Assembly (NCBI RefSeq): GCF_046036945.1
Contig: NZ_JBJQOQ010000011.1
Location: 82,910 to 146,909 of the forward strand
Direction of reading: 5' to 3'
From: Brevibacillus_C sp046036945
Lineage (GTDB): Bacteria; Bacillota; Bacilli; Brevibacillales; Brevibacillaceae
DNA: 64,000 nt
Positions 26,002 to 34,066 of this stretch are shown here, piece by piece (positions within the stretch are counted from its first letter, which is position 1; each line of letters starts with the position of its first letter). Made by a program: the position numbers and the translations under genes. Under the pieces are notes generated by a model that saw only the letters and a program-made list of their open reading frames with translations, had not been told where the DNA came from and ran no database searches.

Positions 26002-26030
26002 ACCACCACGTCACATGCTGACGTGGTGGT
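26002..26030 (+). terminator. Hairpin terminator after the YczE-like gene
   Basis: ACCACCACGTCA (26002-26013) pairs perfectly with TGACGTGGTGGT (26019-26030), loop 5, followed by an AT-rich tail. Confidence 0.75.
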
Positions 26031-26094
26031 TACAAATTTTCATTTAACTTATGGATCATATTCAGTTAGTCAGTTTTTCATAAGTGAAGTAAGG

Positions 26095-26366
26095 AATGAA
26101 CGATGTTGAAGAAGAGCAAGTACGTATCAGATCTGAGGTTCAGAGAGTCGGTGGTTGCTGTGAACCGATCCTTACCTGATGCCGAATGGGCTTCTGAATC
26201 GCTTCGCTGAACGATGAGTAGGCGTTGCCGGGATTCTCTCTCCGTTATCAAGAGAGGAGTATCGTAAGGATTTTCTGTTTCTTACCGTACTTGAGAGTGA
26301 ATCGCTTGTTGCGATTAAAAAAGGTGGCACCACGACAACCTCGTCCTTTACCGGGCGGGGTTTATT
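26095..26366 (+). promoter_or_regulatory. T-box riboswitch (tRNA-Trp sensing) of trpS
   Basis: The leader has the T-box landmarks in order: the AGTA-type stem I base, the apical AGAGAGTCGGTGG and GTGAACCG segments (about 26135-26167), a specifier region CCGAATGGGCTTC in which GAA-TGG sets a UGG (Trp) codon at 26187-26189, the T-box AGGTGGCACCACG at 26322-26334, and a terminator formed by AACCTCGTCC with GGGCGGGGTT. Uncharged tRNA-Trp would pair with the T-box and prevent termination, raising trpS expression when tryptophan charging is low. The downstream gene agrees with the specifier. Confidence 0.92.
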
Positions 26367-26456
26367 TGTGTTCCTTGAAAGGGGGGATGTCCATGGATGA
26401 CGGTTGGTGGATCTCAAGTTTATATGACCCAAGCTTCATGATGAGGAGGATTAAAA

Positions 26457-27443
26457 ATGAAAGAACGCATCTTAACAGGTGATCGGATTACGGGAAAACT
26501 TCACCTTGGACATTACGTCGGGAGCCTAAAAAACCGAGTGGAGCTGCAAAACCAATATGAAACTTACTTACTGCTAGCAGACGTTCAGGCGCTGACGACT
26601 CACTTCGAAAAACCTGAGTTGATCAAGCAAAACTTGCGCTATGTGGCATTGGATTATTTATCCGCAGGGATTAACCCTGATCAAGCAACGATCTTTATTC
26701 AATCTTTGATCCCAGAGATTGCCGAGTTAACCACTTATTTTTCCATGTTTGTGACGGTCAACTCCCTGCGCCACAATCCAACGATTAAAGCGGAAGCCAA
26801 GGAGCGCGGGTTCCAAGATATGTACTACGGATTCCTTGGATATCCCGTAAGTCAGACAGCAGATATTACTTTTTGTAAAGCGGCTTTGGTTCCTGTAGGC
26901 GAGGACCAGCTGCCTCATATTGAACAGACCAGGAGAATCGTCCGCCGCTTTAACCAACTTTATAAACCTGTGTTAGTGGAGCCTCAAGCGCTCATCGGGG
27001 ACATTCCGCGGCTTGTCGGTCTAGACGGAAACAAAAAAATGAGTAAAAGCCTTGGAAATGCCATTTATCTGGATTCTAGCCGAGAAGAGGTGCAGGAGAA
27101 GATACAAAAAGCGACGACTGATCCAGCCCGAATTCGCAAAACGGATATCGGCCATCCTGATATTTGCCCGATCTATGCTTATCATCAAGCATTTCGTAAA
27201 GAAGGCTCCGATGAGATTTATGAAAGCTGTAAAAAAGGGCAAATCGGGTGTATGGAATGCAAGCGAAACATTACGCAAAGGATTAACGACCTGCTTGAAC
27301 CAATACGGGAACGAAGAATCGTGTATCAAAACGATCCGAAAAAAATAGATGAAATACTCATCTCAGGGACAAAAAAAGCACGCCTTGCAGCAAAAGAAAC
27401 AATGGAAGAGGTCCGTGAAGCAATGAGTATGAACTATTTCTAA
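26457..27443 (+). CDS. trpS: Tryptophanyl-tRNA synthetase
   Basis: 328 residues, full length for a bacterial TrpRS. Class I signatures: TGDRITGKLHLGHYVGSL (HLGH at 16-19) and KMSKS at 194-198; the middle has GFLGYPVSQTADI and PVGEDQLPH. It charges tRNA-Trp. The TGDR-x-TGKLHLGHY start differs from the FSGIQPSG-type start of the housekeeping B. subtilis enzyme and matches the alternative TrpRS branch, members of which can resist indolmycin. A T-box with a Trp specifier precedes it. Confidence 0.93.
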   Translation: MKERILTGDRITGKLHLGHYVGSLKNRVELQNQYETYLLLADVQALTTHFEKPELIKQNLRYVALDYLSAGINPDQATIFIQSLIPEIAELTTYFSMFVTVNSLRHNPTIKAEAKERGFQDMYYGFLGYPVSQTADITFCKAALVPVGEDQLPHIEQTRRIVRRFNQLYKPVLVEPQALIGDIPRLVGLDGNKKMSKSLGNAIYLDSSREEVQEKIQKATTDPARIRKTDIGHPDICPIYAYHQAFRKEGSDEIYESCKKGQIGCMECKRNITQRINDLLEPIRERRIVYQNDPKKIDEILISGTKKARLAAKETMEEVREAMSMNYF

Positions 27444-27529
27444 TGCTGGCATAAAATATCATAGCAGGCTAATGGAAAATTCCTCCTTTGTAGTAAGATA
27501 AAAATATCTAAAAGCGGAGGGGACCATTT

Positions 27530-27838
27530 ATGACAATCGGATCTCAAAAAGACATTGATGCCCTAAAGGAAATTGGAAAAATCGTTGCATGGACGATACG
27601 TGAAATGAAACGTCACGCACGCGCGGGAATGACGACAAAAGAACTGGATGATATTGGCGGGCGTTTTTTGAAAAAGCATGGGGCTGTTCCTGCACCCAAG
27701 AAAACGTATCACTTTCCTGGATACACCTGTATTAGCCTCAACCAGGATATTGCTCATGGCATTCCTGGAAATCGAAAAATACAACCGGGCGATTTGAAGC
27801 CAAGGCTTGACATACCAACCACTCTAAAGATATTATAG
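27530..27838 (+). pseudogene. map: Truncated methionine aminopeptidase
   Basis: The frame begins as a normal type I methionine aminopeptidase (AGMTTKELDDIGGRFLKKHGAVPAPKKTY..., then LNQDIAHGIPGNRKIQPGDL), but homology stops at IQPGD, just before the first metal-binding Asp. The remaining 13 residues come from the promoter region of the next gene. At 102 residues against about 250, all metal ligands and most of the fold are missing, so it cannot be active. A 3' deletion that joined map to the rrf2 promoter is the simplest explanation. A ribosome site (GCGGAGGGG) is intact. Confidence 0.85.
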
Positions 27839-27851
27839 ATATATTAAGTCT
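27807..27851 (+). promoter_or_regulatory. Promoter and Rrf2-type operator of the rrf2 gene
   Basis: TTGACA at 27807-27812 and TATTAT at 27831-27836 (spacer 18). ATTATAGATATATTAAGTCT (27832-27851) overlaps the -10 and recurs with two changes upstream of the flavoprotein gene at 28324-28343. Confidence 0.7.
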
Positions 27852-27868
27852 GTAAATGAGGTGCCATC

Positions 27869-28267
27869 ATGAGATTTACAAAAGCGACCAATTATGCCCT
27901 GCATACCATGCTTGCACTCATGGCCGCTTCTCCGGTCAAGCCGGTAGGCGTTCAACAGCTGGCGGAGTCTCAAGGCGTCTCTCCAACGTATCTCTCCAAA
28001 ATTTTGACAAGGCTCGTAAAAGCGGGGATGATCGAATCGGTGTCCGGCGCTAATGGGGGCTATCGGTTGTCCCGCAAAAAAGACGACATCACGTTTTTGG
28101 ACATTATCCAGGCCATTGAAGGCACGGCTTCTCTATTTGAATGCGATTTTGTCCACGGCGAAGAATGCCTGATCCAGGCTGTAATGAAGGAAGCCGAAGA
28201 GAAGATGGAGCAGCATCTCAAACAAACGAAATTGGCTGACCTGGCAGAAAAGCTAGCGAAAGTGTAG
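27869..28267 (+). CDS. Rrf2-family transcriptional regulator
   Basis: 132 residues. The winged helix is clear: QQLAESQGVSPTYLSKILTRLVKAGMIESVSGANGGYRLSR, the standard Rrf2 pattern. Two cysteines, Cys92 and Cys100, lie in the region where cluster-binding members carry three, so it may sense redox, NO or thiol stress through a modified site. ATG at 27869 follows GAGGTG. A shared 20-bp motif in its own promoter and that of the adjacent thioredoxin-reductase-like gene indicates control of both. Confidence 0.88.
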   Translation: MRFTKATNYALHTMLALMAASPVKPVGVQQLAESQGVSPTYLSKILTRLVKAGMIESVSGANGGYRLSRKKDDITFLDIIQAIEGTASLFECDFVHGEECLIQAVMKEAEEKMEQHLKQTKLADLAEKLAKV

Positions 28268-28273
28268 GATAGG

Positions 28274-28294
28274 CCCCGTTATGGGAAAACGGGG
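28274..28294 (+). terminator. Hairpin after rrf2
   Basis: CCCCGTT pairs with AACGGGG just after the rrf2 stop. The following tract is only moderately T-rich. Confidence 0.5.
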
Positions 28295-28323
28295 TTGGTT
28301 TGCTATTAAAAATTTTTGGCTTT

Positions 28324-28343
28324 ATTACAGATATAATAAGTCT
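28324..28343 (+). promoter_or_regulatory. Rrf2-type operator upstream of the flavoprotein gene
   Basis: ATTACAGATATAATAAGTCT contains a perfect -10 box TATAAT (28332-28337) and matches 18 of 20 bases of the motif at 27832-27851. The -35 is poor, so positive control or a weak promoter is possible. Confidence 0.7.
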
Positions 28344-28372
28344 TTAATATCTATTTAAAGGAGATGAATGTC

Positions 28373-29278
28373 ATGATGTATGATTGCGCGATTATTGGCG
28401 GAGGACCCGCCGGGTTGAATGCAGCCCTTGTGCTTGGCCGGGCGAGGAGAAGGGTGGCTTTGATCGACAACAATCAGCCGAGAAATGCCGTCACACATGC
28501 TTCCCACGGCTTTATTACAAGAGACGGCACCACACCGGGCGAGTTCCGCCGTATTGCTTATGAGGAAGTCCTGCGTTACCCGTCAGTCGATCATCTGCAA
28601 ACCGAGGTTGTTTCCGTTGGCAAGCTTGCATCCGGATTTGAGCTGCTCGATTCGGCGGGCCTTCGCGTTCAAGCGCGAAAACTGATCCTGGCGACTGGCG
28701 TAAAGGAGATATTTCCCGAGATCGATGGATTTTATCCGCTGTACGGGAAAAGCTTGTTCAATTGCCCCTATTGCGACGGCTGGGAGCTGCGGGATCAACC
28801 GCTTGTCGTTGTTTCCGAACATCCGTCCGCTTTTCATATTGCTAAACTGGTCCTCAATTGGAGCGAGGATTTGGTCGTCTGTACGAACGGCATGGCGTCC
28901 CTGTCGGATGAGCAAAAAACACAGCTGGAATCAAAGGGGGTCGTAGTCAGGGAGCAGCCAATTGCGGCTTTTATCGGCCAAAACGGACAGCTTGAGCAGG
29001 TTCGCTTTGCCGATGGGATCAGAGTTCCGCGGACTGGCGGCTTCGTGACTCCCCAGTTTGTGCAAAGTACACCGTTTGGAGAACAATTGGGTTGTGAACG
29101 GACGGAGCACGGCGGGATCAAGACGGATCCATTGGGACGAACCTCGATACCTGGTTTATACGCCGCCGGGGATGCTTCATACATCGCACCTTCCCAATTG
29201 ATCTATGCCGCAGCCGACGGCAGCCGTGCCGCCATGGGAGTCAATATGGATTTGACAGAGGAAGATTTCGTCCAATAA
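28373..29278 (+). CDS. Thioredoxin-reductase-like FAD/NAD(P)-dependent oxidoreductase
   Basis: About 301 residues. FAD-binding GGGPAGLNAAL (about 9-19), a dithiol CPYCDGWE with Cys131 and Cys134, and C-terminal GLYAAGDASY for FAD. The CPYCDGWE variant marks the group of TrxB-like proteins that lacks a clear thioredoxin partner; related proteins in gliotoxin/holomycin pathways oxidise dithiols. The middle NADPH motif is weak (VVVSEHPSAFHIAKL), with no GxGxxA. The start at 28373 gives 10 bases to AAAGGAG; 28364 is too close. Rrf2 control through the shared operator suggests a redox-stress role. Confidence 0.85.
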   Translation: MMYDCAIIGGGPAGLNAALVLGRARRRVALIDNNQPRNAVTHASHGFITRDGTTPGEFRRIAYEEVLRYPSVDHLQTEVVSVGKLASGFELLDSAGLRVQARKLILATGVKEIFPEIDGFYPLYGKSLFNCPYCDGWELRDQPLVVVSEHPSAFHIAKLVLNWSEDLVVCTNGMASLSDEQKTQLESKGVVVREQPIAAFIGQNGQLEQVRFADGIRVPRTGGFVTPQFVQSTPFGEQLGCERTEHGGIKTDPLGRTSIPGLYAAGDASYIAPSQLIYAAADGSRAAMGVNMDLTEEDFVQ

Positions 29279-29296
29279 TCTTATCCAGTAAGCACG

Positions 29297-29334
29297 AGAG
29301 CCGATATTCCTCCTTTAGGCGGGATATCGGCTCT
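29297..29334. terminator. Bidirectional terminator between converging genes
   Basis: AGAGCCGATAT (29297-29307) pairs with ATATCGGCTCT (29324-29334), followed by TTTT. It serves the flavoprotein gene and the minus-strand MocR gene. Confidence 0.8.
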
Positions 29335-29340
29335 TTTGGC

Positions 29341-30792
29341 CTATCGTTCAAATTTCTGAATGATCTTCGCCAATCGCGAAATTCCTTCTTCCAATTCGGC
29401 CGGCGATGCACTGCCGTATGAAAGCCGTAGATGATGGTGATCAGACCGGTCGTAAATATTCCCGGGGTAGAGCAAAACTTCTTGTTGGAGGGCTTTCTCA
29501 AACAGCGCCCGCATCGAAACAGGACGATGCAGCCGCAGCCAAATGAAAAATCCGCCAGAGGGGCAGCTCCACGAGGCCATTCCTGTCATATATGTGTCCA
29601 ACGCATGTAAGGCGGCCTCCCGGCGTCTCTGCAAAGTCTCTCTTGTCTGCAGCAAATGCTGCTCGTACAGGCCGCTTCTCAGGCACTCAGCGACGGTCCA
29701 TTGCGACAGGGAGCTCGACCCGTAATCCAACTGCATTTTGAGGTCGGCCAGCCGGTTGATGACAGGATCCGGGCCGATCAGCCAACCGATGCGAAGTCCA
29801 GGCCCCAAGGTCTTCGACATGCTTCCCAGGTACAGCACCAAGCCGTTTTTATCCCTTGCTTTTAACGGAGCGGGCGGAATGTGGTCAAGCCATAAATCCC
29901 GATAGACATCATCCTCGACGATCGGGAGCTGCTCCCGCTCGCATATCGCCAGCAGCTGCTTGCGCCGCTCTTCGGCCATCAAGATGCCGGTAGGGTTGTG
30001 AAAGCAGGGGATTGTATAGAGCATCGCCGCCTTTAGCTCCCGCTTCTGCTGCGGAATCGCATCCGTCACGAGGCCATCTTGATCGAGCGGCAGCCCTGCC
30101 ATCCTCATTCCCGCAGATTGAAACACAGACAGAGACTGGACATAGGAAGGTTTTTCCGCCAAAACGACAGATCCCCGCTTCAAGAGACCCATCGAGATCA
30201 GTTGAAGAGCTTGCAGCGCTCCTGATACGATCAGGATGGAGGATGGCGAGGCCACGATTCCTCTTTTCCTCGCGTAATCGCTTATCTGCTGTCTCAGATA
30301 AAGCAGTCCCTTGGGATCCTCGTAATCCAGCGATTTCATCATGGCCGGCAGCTTGGGCAGGATGGATTGCAGCATGTCAGTCGGAAAAAGTTCGGGGGGA
30401 GGACCTGCTGTGCCCAGACGAATGATCGTTGGACTGTTTTCCGATTGATTAATGTCTTGAACGGTGGGCAGACTGGGCCGGTAGACACCGGATCTGGTAT
30501 AGGCATCCCAATCGGGCGCCGAGTTGGCCGCCATGATCGACCACGTATTGTTTACCACTCTCGTTCCGCTTCCGCTGCTCCCCTCGATCAGGCCCTCGGC
30601 AGTCAATTCGGCAAAAGCAGTTACGACCGTGCTTCGATTGACACCGAACTCTCGCGCTAACATCCGCTCCGTGGGAATTTTACTCCCTAGCGGCCACTCC
30701 CCATTGCTAATTTTTTGCTTGATGAAATGCGTGATCTGCTTATACAAAGGGACCGGGTCGGCGCGATTTGGCTTCCAGTCGGATAGGAACAT
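29341..30792 (-). CDS. MocR-type regulator (GntR-aminotransferase fusion)
   Basis: About 483 residues. The N-terminal GntR winged helix is visible (PLYKQITHFIKQKISNGEWPLGSKIPTERMLAREFGVNRSTVV); the aminotransferase domain follows, with IPCFHNPTGILM, EDDVYRDLWL and GSMSKTLGPGLRIGW containing the PLP lysine. ATG at 30792 is chosen because GAGGTG precedes it; a longer frame to 30864 has no ribosome site. It is divergent from an aminotransferase gene, its probable target. Likely PLP- or amino-acid-responsive. Confidence 0.87.
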   Translation of the reverse strand: MFLSDWKPNRADPVPLYKQITHFIKQKISNGEWPLGSKIPTERMLAREFGVNRSTVVTAFAELTAEGLIEGSSGSGTRVVNNTWSIMAANSAPDWDAYTRSGVYRPSLPTVQDINQSENSPTIIRLGTAGPPPELFPTDMLQSILPKLPAMMKSLDYEDPKGLLYLRQQISDYARKRGIVASPSSILIVSGALQALQLISMGLLKRGSVVLAEKPSYVQSLSVFQSAGMRMAGLPLDQDGLVTDAIPQQKRELKAAMLYTIPCFHNPTGILMAEERRKQLLAICEREQLPIVEDDVYRDLWLDHIPPAPLKARDKNGLVLYLGSMSKTLGPGLRIGWLIGPDPVINRLADLKMQLDYGSSSLSQWTVAECLRSGLYEQHLLQTRETLQRRREAALHALDTYMTGMASWSCPSGGFFIWLRLHRPVSMRALFEKALQQEVLLYPGNIYDRSDHHHLRLSYGSASPAELEEGISRLAKIIQKFER

Positions 30793-30986
30793 GTATTTCA
30801 CCTCGTCTTGCGGTCTGCAAATGTGACGACTCTCTGATAAAGCTTGGTTGGCTCCCAGATGCAAACCAATTGGATGGAGACACCGGTATCTATGAACCTT
30901 ATCATATTAAAAAACAGAGAAATAGGTAAGACTCATCTACGTACTTTTAAGATCGTGTATCCAAAACGCGAAGGAGAGATACGAGT

Positions 30987-32141
30987 ATGAAAGAATTGTC
31001 CAAAACGAGAAGCAGGCTGCCTCATTCAGGAATCCGCCAGCTCATGGAGCTATCCGCGGCGATTCCCGATGCCATTCATCTGGAAGTGGGTGAACCTAAC
31101 GCCAATACGCCGCTGCATATCCGGGAAGCAGCCACTGCAGCCATGAACGAAGGTTTTACTGGCTACACCTCGGTGTACGGCTTTCCATCGCTGCGGGATG
31201 CACTGTGTGAGCATCTTGCCCGCCGCTATGGCTTAACGATCACAAGTGAACAGGTACTGGTCACCACCGGTGCAGTAACGGCTTTGACCGCCTGTTTACA
31301 GGCGATTGCCGACGCTGATGAAGAAATCCTGATTCCCGATCCGGGCTGGCCGGCTTATGAAATGATGGCACTCGCGCAAGGGTCGGCAGCCAGAAGATAT
31401 CATTTGCGGATGGAGAACGGTTTTGCCCCTGATCTGGAGGAGCTGGAACGACTGGTTACACCGAAAACCAAGGCGATTTTCATCAATACCCCGGGGAACC
31501 CGACGGGAGCCGTGCTGACGCGGGAACAGATCATGGAATTGCTGGCATTTGCCGTCAAACACGATCTGTACGTGATATCGGACGAAGTGTACGACGGGAT
31601 TGTCTTCGATGGTACTCATATCAGTCCAAAGGCGTTTGACACCGATGGCCGTGTTATCAGCATATTTGGCGCGTCGAAAAACTACGCGATGACCGGTTGG
31701 CGAATCGGCTACGCCGTGGCCAATCCGGAAATTACCGCGCTAATGGGAAAAGTGCTGCTGCCCTTGATCTCTTGCGCCTCCTCCATTTCGCAAAAAGCAG
31801 CCGAGGCTTCGATCCGCGGGCCGCAGGACTTTGTTGAGGAGATGAGGGAAAGCTACAAACAGAGACGGGACAAAGCATACGATTTGTTTACACAGGCAAA
31901 CGTAAAAGCGTTCAAACCGGACGGCGCTTTCTATATGCTGGTTGATATGTCGGAACTGGATCGGACAGCCGATGAGCTGGCGCTGGATTTGCTGAAAGAG
32001 GAAAAAGTGGCGGTAGCACCGGGCACCACCTTTGGAGAGCTCACCAGCAAAATGGTCCGCATATCTCTTGCAACAGAAGAATCGCAGCTGTTGGAAGGGG
32101 TAAGACGGATTTGTGACTTCATCGCCAGACATAAAAGATGA
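30987..32141 (+). CDS. PLP-dependent class I aminotransferase
   Basis: 384 residues. Family landmarks: FINTPGNPTGAVLTREQ (PLP-ring region), ISDEVYDGIVFDG, and the PLP-Schiff-base lysine in FGASKNYAMTGWRIGYAV. This is the aspartate aminotransferase I-gamma subgroup layout. It moves amino groups between an amino acid and 2-oxoglutarate or a related acceptor; the donor cannot be read from the sequence. AAGGAGAG lies upstream of the ATG. It is divergent from a MocR regulator and is probably the gene that regulator controls. Confidence 0.87.
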   Translation: MKELSKTRSRLPHSGIRQLMELSAAIPDAIHLEVGEPNANTPLHIREAATAAMNEGFTGYTSVYGFPSLRDALCEHLARRYGLTITSEQVLVTTGAVTALTACLQAIADADEEILIPDPGWPAYEMMALAQGSAARRYHLRMENGFAPDLEELERLVTPKTKAIFINTPGNPTGAVLTREQIMELLAFAVKHDLYVISDEVYDGIVFDGTHISPKAFDTDGRVISIFGASKNYAMTGWRIGYAVANPEITALMGKVLLPLISCASSISQKAAEASIRGPQDFVEEMRESYKQRRDKAYDLFTQANVKAFKPDGAFYMLVDMSELDRTADELALDLLKEEKVAVAPGTTFGELTSKMVRISLATEESQLLEGVRRICDFIARHKR

Positions 32142-32254
32142 GAGTAGGTTGAATTGACGGAATACCGTTTCTTTTTCGAATTGACAAGAATATGGTACCC
32201 GTGCTTTACTGGAAAAAATGTTCCTATCATTTCAATAGCTGCGGATGAAGATTG

Positions 32255-32436
32255 CAGGAGAGACTAGACGATTGGTTTAGCACCGAAGGAGCAAGTCCCA
32301 AAAAACCCTTTGGGATTAATCTCTCAGGTAAAGATACTGCGATTGGACGTACCTCTGGAGAGCGCTGAAAAGCCACCAAAGGGGAATACTCTGCGCCACA
32401 AGGCGGAATTAAACTCTCAGGTAAAAGGACAGAGGA
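32255..32436 (+). promoter_or_regulatory. Tandem glycine riboswitch
   Basis: Two consecutive gcvT-type aptamers. The first runs from GGAGAGAC (32258) through CACCGAAGGAGCAA and AATCTCTCAGGTAAA to about 32349. The second runs from CTCTGGAGAGCGC through GCCACCAAAGGGG and AAACTCTCAGGTAAAAGGACAGAG (ends about 32434). A terminator follows at once, so this is a transcriptional switch. The downstream gene is purU, not a gcv operon. Confidence 0.92.
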
Positions 32437-32477
32437 AAGGGAGATGATCGTAATCTTTCTTTCCCCTGTCTTTTTTT
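32428..32477 (+). terminator. Expression-platform terminator of the glycine riboswitch
   Basis: GACAG at 32428-32432 pairs with CTGTC at 32466-32470 and the intervening GGAAAG/CTTTCC extend the stem, ending in seven T residues. Its 5' arm overlaps the end of aptamer two, as expected of a glycine-controlled on-switch. Confidence 0.8.
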
Positions 32478-32567
32478 ACGTATGAGAAGACGCCCGTGAT
32501 AGGGGGAAGAATATTCAATATCCATACTCCCTGTTGATTATGGGGGAATAAAAACGGAGGGATTGAA

Positions 32568-33443
32568 ATGGATCACGATTTGGCCAAAAAGGAAAACAGA
32601 GCTGTGCTGTTGATCTCCTGCCCGGAGCGTCTGGGGATCATCTCTGCCGTATCCAACCTGTTATTTGGCTACAAAGCAAATATCGTACAGTTTGATCAGC
32701 ATACGACAGACCCTCGGGACGGCATGTTTTTTATGCGCATCCTCTTTGATTTGGATTCGCTTGAAGCTTCCTACCCGCAATTGGAGCAGGATCTGTCCAA
32801 CATGGCACAGGAGTACCCGATGGAATGGCGCCTCAGCAAGGGGAGTCAAACCAAACGGATGGCAATTTTTGTATCCAAGATGGACCATTGTTTAGTCGAA
32901 CTCTTATGGCGCTGGAAGTCCAGAGAGATTCTCGTCGACATCCCCATGGTTATCAGCAATCATCCCGATGTAAAGGATACCGTGGAATCTTACGGAATTC
33001 CTTTTTACCACATCCCGACGAATACGCAAACCAAAGAAGAAGCGGAGCAGGCAGCCCTGGAGATTTTGCGGGGAAAGGCAGACTTCCTCGTGCTGGCAAG
33101 GTACATGCAAATACTCTCTCCGCGTTTCATCGCGCATTACCCCAATCAAATCATTAACATCCATCACTCATTCCTTCCCGCGTTCATTGGCGCCAATCCC
33201 TACAAACGGGCATTTATGCGCGGCGTAAAACTGATCGGCGCAACCGCACACTACGTGACCAATGATCTCGATGAGGGGCCGATTATTGAGCAGGACGTCA
33301 TCAGAGTCAATCACCGCCTGAATGAATCCGATCTGAAGGTGGCTGGGCGCCGCGTAGAGCGAAACGTCTTGGCACAAGCTATCTCATGGCATGTAGAGGA
33401 CAAAGTGATCGTTTACGGGAACAAAACGATCGTTTTCGCTTAA
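32568..33443 (+). CDS. purU: Formyltetrahydrofolate deformylase
   Basis: 291 residues. An N-terminal ACT domain (LISCPERLGIISAVSNLL... about 14-90) is followed by a formyltransferase-type hydrolase domain with NIHHSFLPAFIGANPY and LIGATAHYVTNDLDEGPII. The His of HHSFLP and the Asp of DEGP are the catalytic residues of the family. It hydrolyses 10-formyl-THF to formate and THF, which rebalances the one-carbon pool. GGAGGG precedes the ATG. Control by a glycine riboswitch fits a role in clearing excess one-carbon units made by glycine cleavage. Confidence 0.93.
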   Translation: MDHDLAKKENRAVLLISCPERLGIISAVSNLLFGYKANIVQFDQHTTDPRDGMFFMRILFDLDSLEASYPQLEQDLSNMAQEYPMEWRLSKGSQTKRMAIFVSKMDHCLVELLWRWKSREILVDIPMVISNHPDVKDTVESYGIPFYHIPTNTQTKEEAEQAALEILRGKADFLVLARYMQILSPRFIAHYPNQIINIHHSFLPAFIGANPYKRAFMRGVKLIGATAHYVTNDLDEGPIIEQDVIRVNHRLNESDLKVAGRRVERNVLAQAISWHVEDKVIVYGNKTIVFA

Positions 33444-33573
33444 GAGTCCGGAAACAGAAGAAAATGGGAAACTTATTGATAATTTCCTGCTGATCATCAG
33501 TGATTGCAAGCTTTGAAGAGACTTCCAACGCCTTGCGATGCCGCAGGCAACTTTTCCAGCGCAGCAAATGTTG

Positions 33574-33603
33574 TTGACACGACACCAAATGGTGGCCTAT
33601 AAT
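33574..33603 (+). promoter_or_regulatory. Promoter of the arsR-SRPBCC operon
   Basis: TTGACA at 33574-33579 and TATAAT at 33598-33603, spacer 18. A perfect dyad starts 7 bases downstream. Confidence 0.75.
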
Positions 33604-33609
33604 CAAATC

Positions 33610-33625
33610 GACACTAAATAGTGTC
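33610..33625. promoter_or_regulatory. Operator dyad downstream of the arsR promoter
   Basis: GACACTA, AA, TAGTGTC: perfect 7-bp arms around a 2-base centre, just after the -10 box. It is likely the binding site of the regulator encoded 110 bases downstream. Confidence 0.65.
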
Positions 33626-33736
33626 CAATTAGCAATTAGTCATTTGGAAAGTTTGGAACCTGCATAAGCTTCAACTGTTCCCCCGTACTACCAATAGGTT
33701 TGTCCTACAGAAAATAATATTTTGGAGGGGGGTGCC

Positions 33737-34066
33737 ATGAGCGAAAACAAACAATTTCGGGATGTGTTTGACGCGATTGCAGATCCAACGAGGCGCCAAC
33801 TGATTCGTCTGTTAGCAGAGGCAGAGGAGAAACCGCTTCATGAGTTAACGTCACAGTTTCAAATGGGCCGTACAGCTGTATCCAAGCATTTGACAATCCT
33901 GAAAGAGGCCGGACTGGTACTTGACCGAAAAGTCGGCAGAGAAACGCGATTTAGGCTAAACGCCTCTCCACTCAGAGAAGTTCAAGATTGGGTGGCTTTC
34001 TACAACAAGTTCTGGAGTACGAATATGTTGCGCTTAAACCAACTATTAGAGGAGGAAGAAGAATGA
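33737..34066 (+). CDS. ArsR-family transcriptional regulator
   Basis: 109 residues. Winged helix: VFDAIADPTRRQLIRLLAEAEEKPLHELTSQFQMGRTAVSKHLTILKEAGLVLDRKVGRETRFRLN, typical of the ArsR subfamily. There is no cysteine-rich metal site, so it is not an arsenic sensor. ATG at 33737 follows GGAGGGGGG; the TTG at 33722 overlaps it. The stop overlaps the start of an SRPBCC-domain gene (ATGA), a common pairing in Bacillales in which the regulator controls its partner. Confidence 0.88.
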   Translation: MSENKQFRDVFDAIADPTRRQLIRLLAEAEEKPLHELTSQFQMGRTAVSKHLTILKEAGLVLDRKVGRETRFRLNASPLREVQDWVAFYNKFWSTNMLRLNQLLEEEEE

